Below are positions 62,542 through 64,000 of a DNA stretch of 64,000 nucleotides, one piece after another. The notes beneath the pieces were generated by a model, which saw only the letters and a program-made list of their open reading frames with translations, was not told the DNA's origin and ran no database searches. How positions within the stretch are numbered: position 1 is the first letter of the stretch; every line of letters begins with the position of its first letter. Source of the stretch: Tethya wilhelma (Eukaryota; Porifera; Demospongiae; Tethyida; Tethyidae); the NCBI GenBank assembly GCA_964030475.1, contig CAXIPT010000006.1, forward strand, positions 4,316,619 to 4,380,618, in the 5' to 3' direction. The position numbers and the translations under genes are program-made.

Positions 62542-63210
62542 ATGGCGGCTTGTGAGTGCTTTTCAACCTCCCAGTCGGCCGTAGACTTGCTGTTTGATGC
62601 TCTCGCGAAACTGGACGAGGCCTACTCAATCAAACTGCTGGACTATGTAACACAGAAGCTTTCACACCATATTGTTCTTCGACATTTAAACGAAACAGAG
62701 GCTACAGCAGAATCTTCCTCCAGAATCAGGCTGATAAATCTGCTACAAGGTAAAATAAGTCATGACTCTGAATCATTTAGCTAGCTAGCTTGCTAGCCTA
62801 ATAATTTATTATCTGAGTCATCAGTTATTCATGATTAGTTAAAGTGGGGAGAGGTCTGCAGGTTGCTGTCAGGTGTCACAGTAATAGCCTTGTTCCCTGG
62901 CTCCTCCTTCGCTAATGTTTTCGGTGACACTATCGCAATTTTATTTGTGTTTTTTTGTTTTGTTTTGTTGGTTTTTTCTTCAGGGTTTTCCAACTGTCTT
63001 CAATCGTCAGATCTTTCTACCAGCACTCTCAACTGGCTAGCACTGGTAGACTTAATGGAGAGTGTCGAAAAGTGTTTGTTGGGGGAACACAATGAGGAAA
63101 CATTTCGTCTTATAGGGAAAGTGTTTATCTCTCTCAGTCAAGTTCCAGAGTTGCAAGATAATAAGATTCAAGAGGTTATATTTGAACTACACCAAGAGGC
63201 AAGCAACCAG
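62542..63210 (+). CDS. TRF-like copy 3, continues past window end
   Basis: Two exons readable (62542-62749 and 62984-63210), with the same phases as copy 2: exon 1 ends one base into a codon and exon 2 ends at a codon boundary in ...HQEASNQ. Exon 1 has AVDLLFDALAKLDEAYSIKL, exon 2 ALVDLMESVEKCLLGEHNEE, matching copies 1 and 2. The ATG at 62542 (AACATGGCGGCT) has a good context; in-frame ATGs at 62416 and 62476 would add up to 42 residues. The Myb-bearing exons must lie beyond 64000. Confidence 0.7.
62885..62924. repeat. Half copy of TAGCCT-family element
   Basis: TAGCCTTGTTCCCTGGCTCC and following bases (CTAATGTTTTCG) match the left half of 721-816; no right arm found. Confidence 0.55.
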
Positions 63211-64000
63211 GTATTACACAATCATGGTATCCTCTGAAAATTGTCATTTTATGCTTGAGAATAATTATACTTATTGATACAAGGAGTGTGGCTCGCTTCG
63301 CTCGCCACGCTCCTTACTTGTGTATGAAGTATACTGATGTTTACTGCTAGATGCATGCAAGCACAGGCATTTGCATACTGGGCAGTGAAAGGTAACCATG
63401 GCATGCATGCCAGCACAGGACAGAGCTGCTCCTCTTTGCAATTTGGCCAGCTCAGCATGCAATTTACTTCAATACGTGACTTCACAGACGACCCTTTTCC
63501 GACTTCCGCCATTTTCGCAATCAGCTGGCAAAGAAACTCGTTATCTGGCTAGCTGTGTTTCGTGTACAGTGACAGGGAAGCAGACTCTTAGAGGCGAAAG
63601 CTCTCCCCTTGCTATGCTTCATTTGTAAAGATTGGCTGCTCTATCACGCTTCTTTGTCGGATACGGATGCCTAAGCCTTTTCAGCGATCTCAAAAACGGG
63701 CAGCCATACTTGTAGCGCCTGTGATTCTATCCTAGGCTAGCACTATCTTAGCTAGCTGCCTATATAGGCACACTTTTCGTAGCTTGCATATTCTACAGTC
63801 CAGAGAAAAGTAGCATTTTAGCTCGAGGTCGAATCACTTCCGGTGAACCTCCGTGACACACACACAGACACACGGACAGACACACAAAACTTTGCTTATA
63901 ATATGATAGTTTATATTACAAACATTATACCAGACTTAGTTACTGTATATGCCATGCAATTGTAAAATTTACCATGAGTCCAGAAATTTTCGAGTGTTAA
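63211..64000. other. Intron of TRF-like copy 3 with repeated DNA
   Basis: No exon recognised. Contains a strong hairpin (63281-63315) and, near 63855-63890, an ACACACGGACAGACACAC tract like the one near the right end of the element at 26838-27459. The stretch 63281-63910 is probably one inserted element. Confidence 0.5.
63281..63315. other. Hairpin-forming sequence
   Basis: AAGGAGTGTGGC pairs with GCCACGCTCCTT across an 11-base loop CTCGCTTCGCT-like; one mismatch (G-T type). Probably the terminal structure of a repeated element. Confidence 0.7.

Overview
This is a piece of an intron-rich animal nuclear genome, not a bacterial or viral one. Almost every gene is split by short introns (about 60 to 400 bp) with GT..AG ends. 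The conserved genes are animal or pan-eukaryotic housekeeping genes, and the intervening DNA is AT-rich and full of (TG)n, (TC)n and (AC)n microsatellites and small terminal-inverted-repeat elements. The close gene packing, the fibrinogen-like and vWA/EGF membrane proteins and the microsatellite style fit a sponge such as Amphimedon; that assignment is inference.

Layout, left to right. 1-2926 (+) is the 3' part of the nuclear cap-binding gene NCBP1. 3180-3593 (-) is SDHAF4, head to head with HAUS6 (3695-8684, +). 9184-11022 (-) is an intronless BTB-BACK-Kelch gene. 11507-20180 (-) is an ABCG-type half transporter with an unusual ~440-residue C-terminal tail. 22689-25043 (-) is an unrecognised low-complexity protein, head to head with ETFA (25173-28694, +), whose fourth intron holds a minisatellite and two inserted elements. 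28900-37442 holds three paralogous genes (+, -, +) sharing an NNPHP-type segment, a short W-centred helical repeat and a C-terminal IHPEW/IHPDW motif; they resemble, from memory, vertebrate C4orf17 and may be ciliary or sperm proteins. 38293-39675 (+) is an intronless NYN-nuclease/zinc-finger gene.

40328-45604 (+) holds two single-pass membrane proteins: a sequon-rich, EGF-repeat protein and a lysozyme-like/vWA/EGF protein. 45983-47191 (+) is cyclin Q, convergent with PSMC3 (47447-49839, -). A 699-bp assembly gap (49919-50617) removes the 5' end of PSMC3 and the 3' end of the RNA helicase DDX49 (50711-54767, -). DDX49 is head to head with a secreted putative zinc metalloprotease (54909-55961, +). 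57888-58906 (+) is a secreted fibrinogen-like protein cut off at a (TC)n tract with ambiguous bases. From 58951 to the window end are three tandem (+) genes sharing one exon architecture; two end in Myb domains, one with a clear telobox, so they look like telomere-repeat-binding-factor relatives.

The genes do not form one pathway. The most notable points are the two paralog clusters (C4orf17-like and TRF-like), the tailed ABCG transporter, the two neighbouring membrane proteins, and several families of small inverted-repeat elements scattered through introns. Several assembly faults (gap, exact 488-bp duplication at an N, Ns in (TC)n tracts) damage gene models and are flagged.
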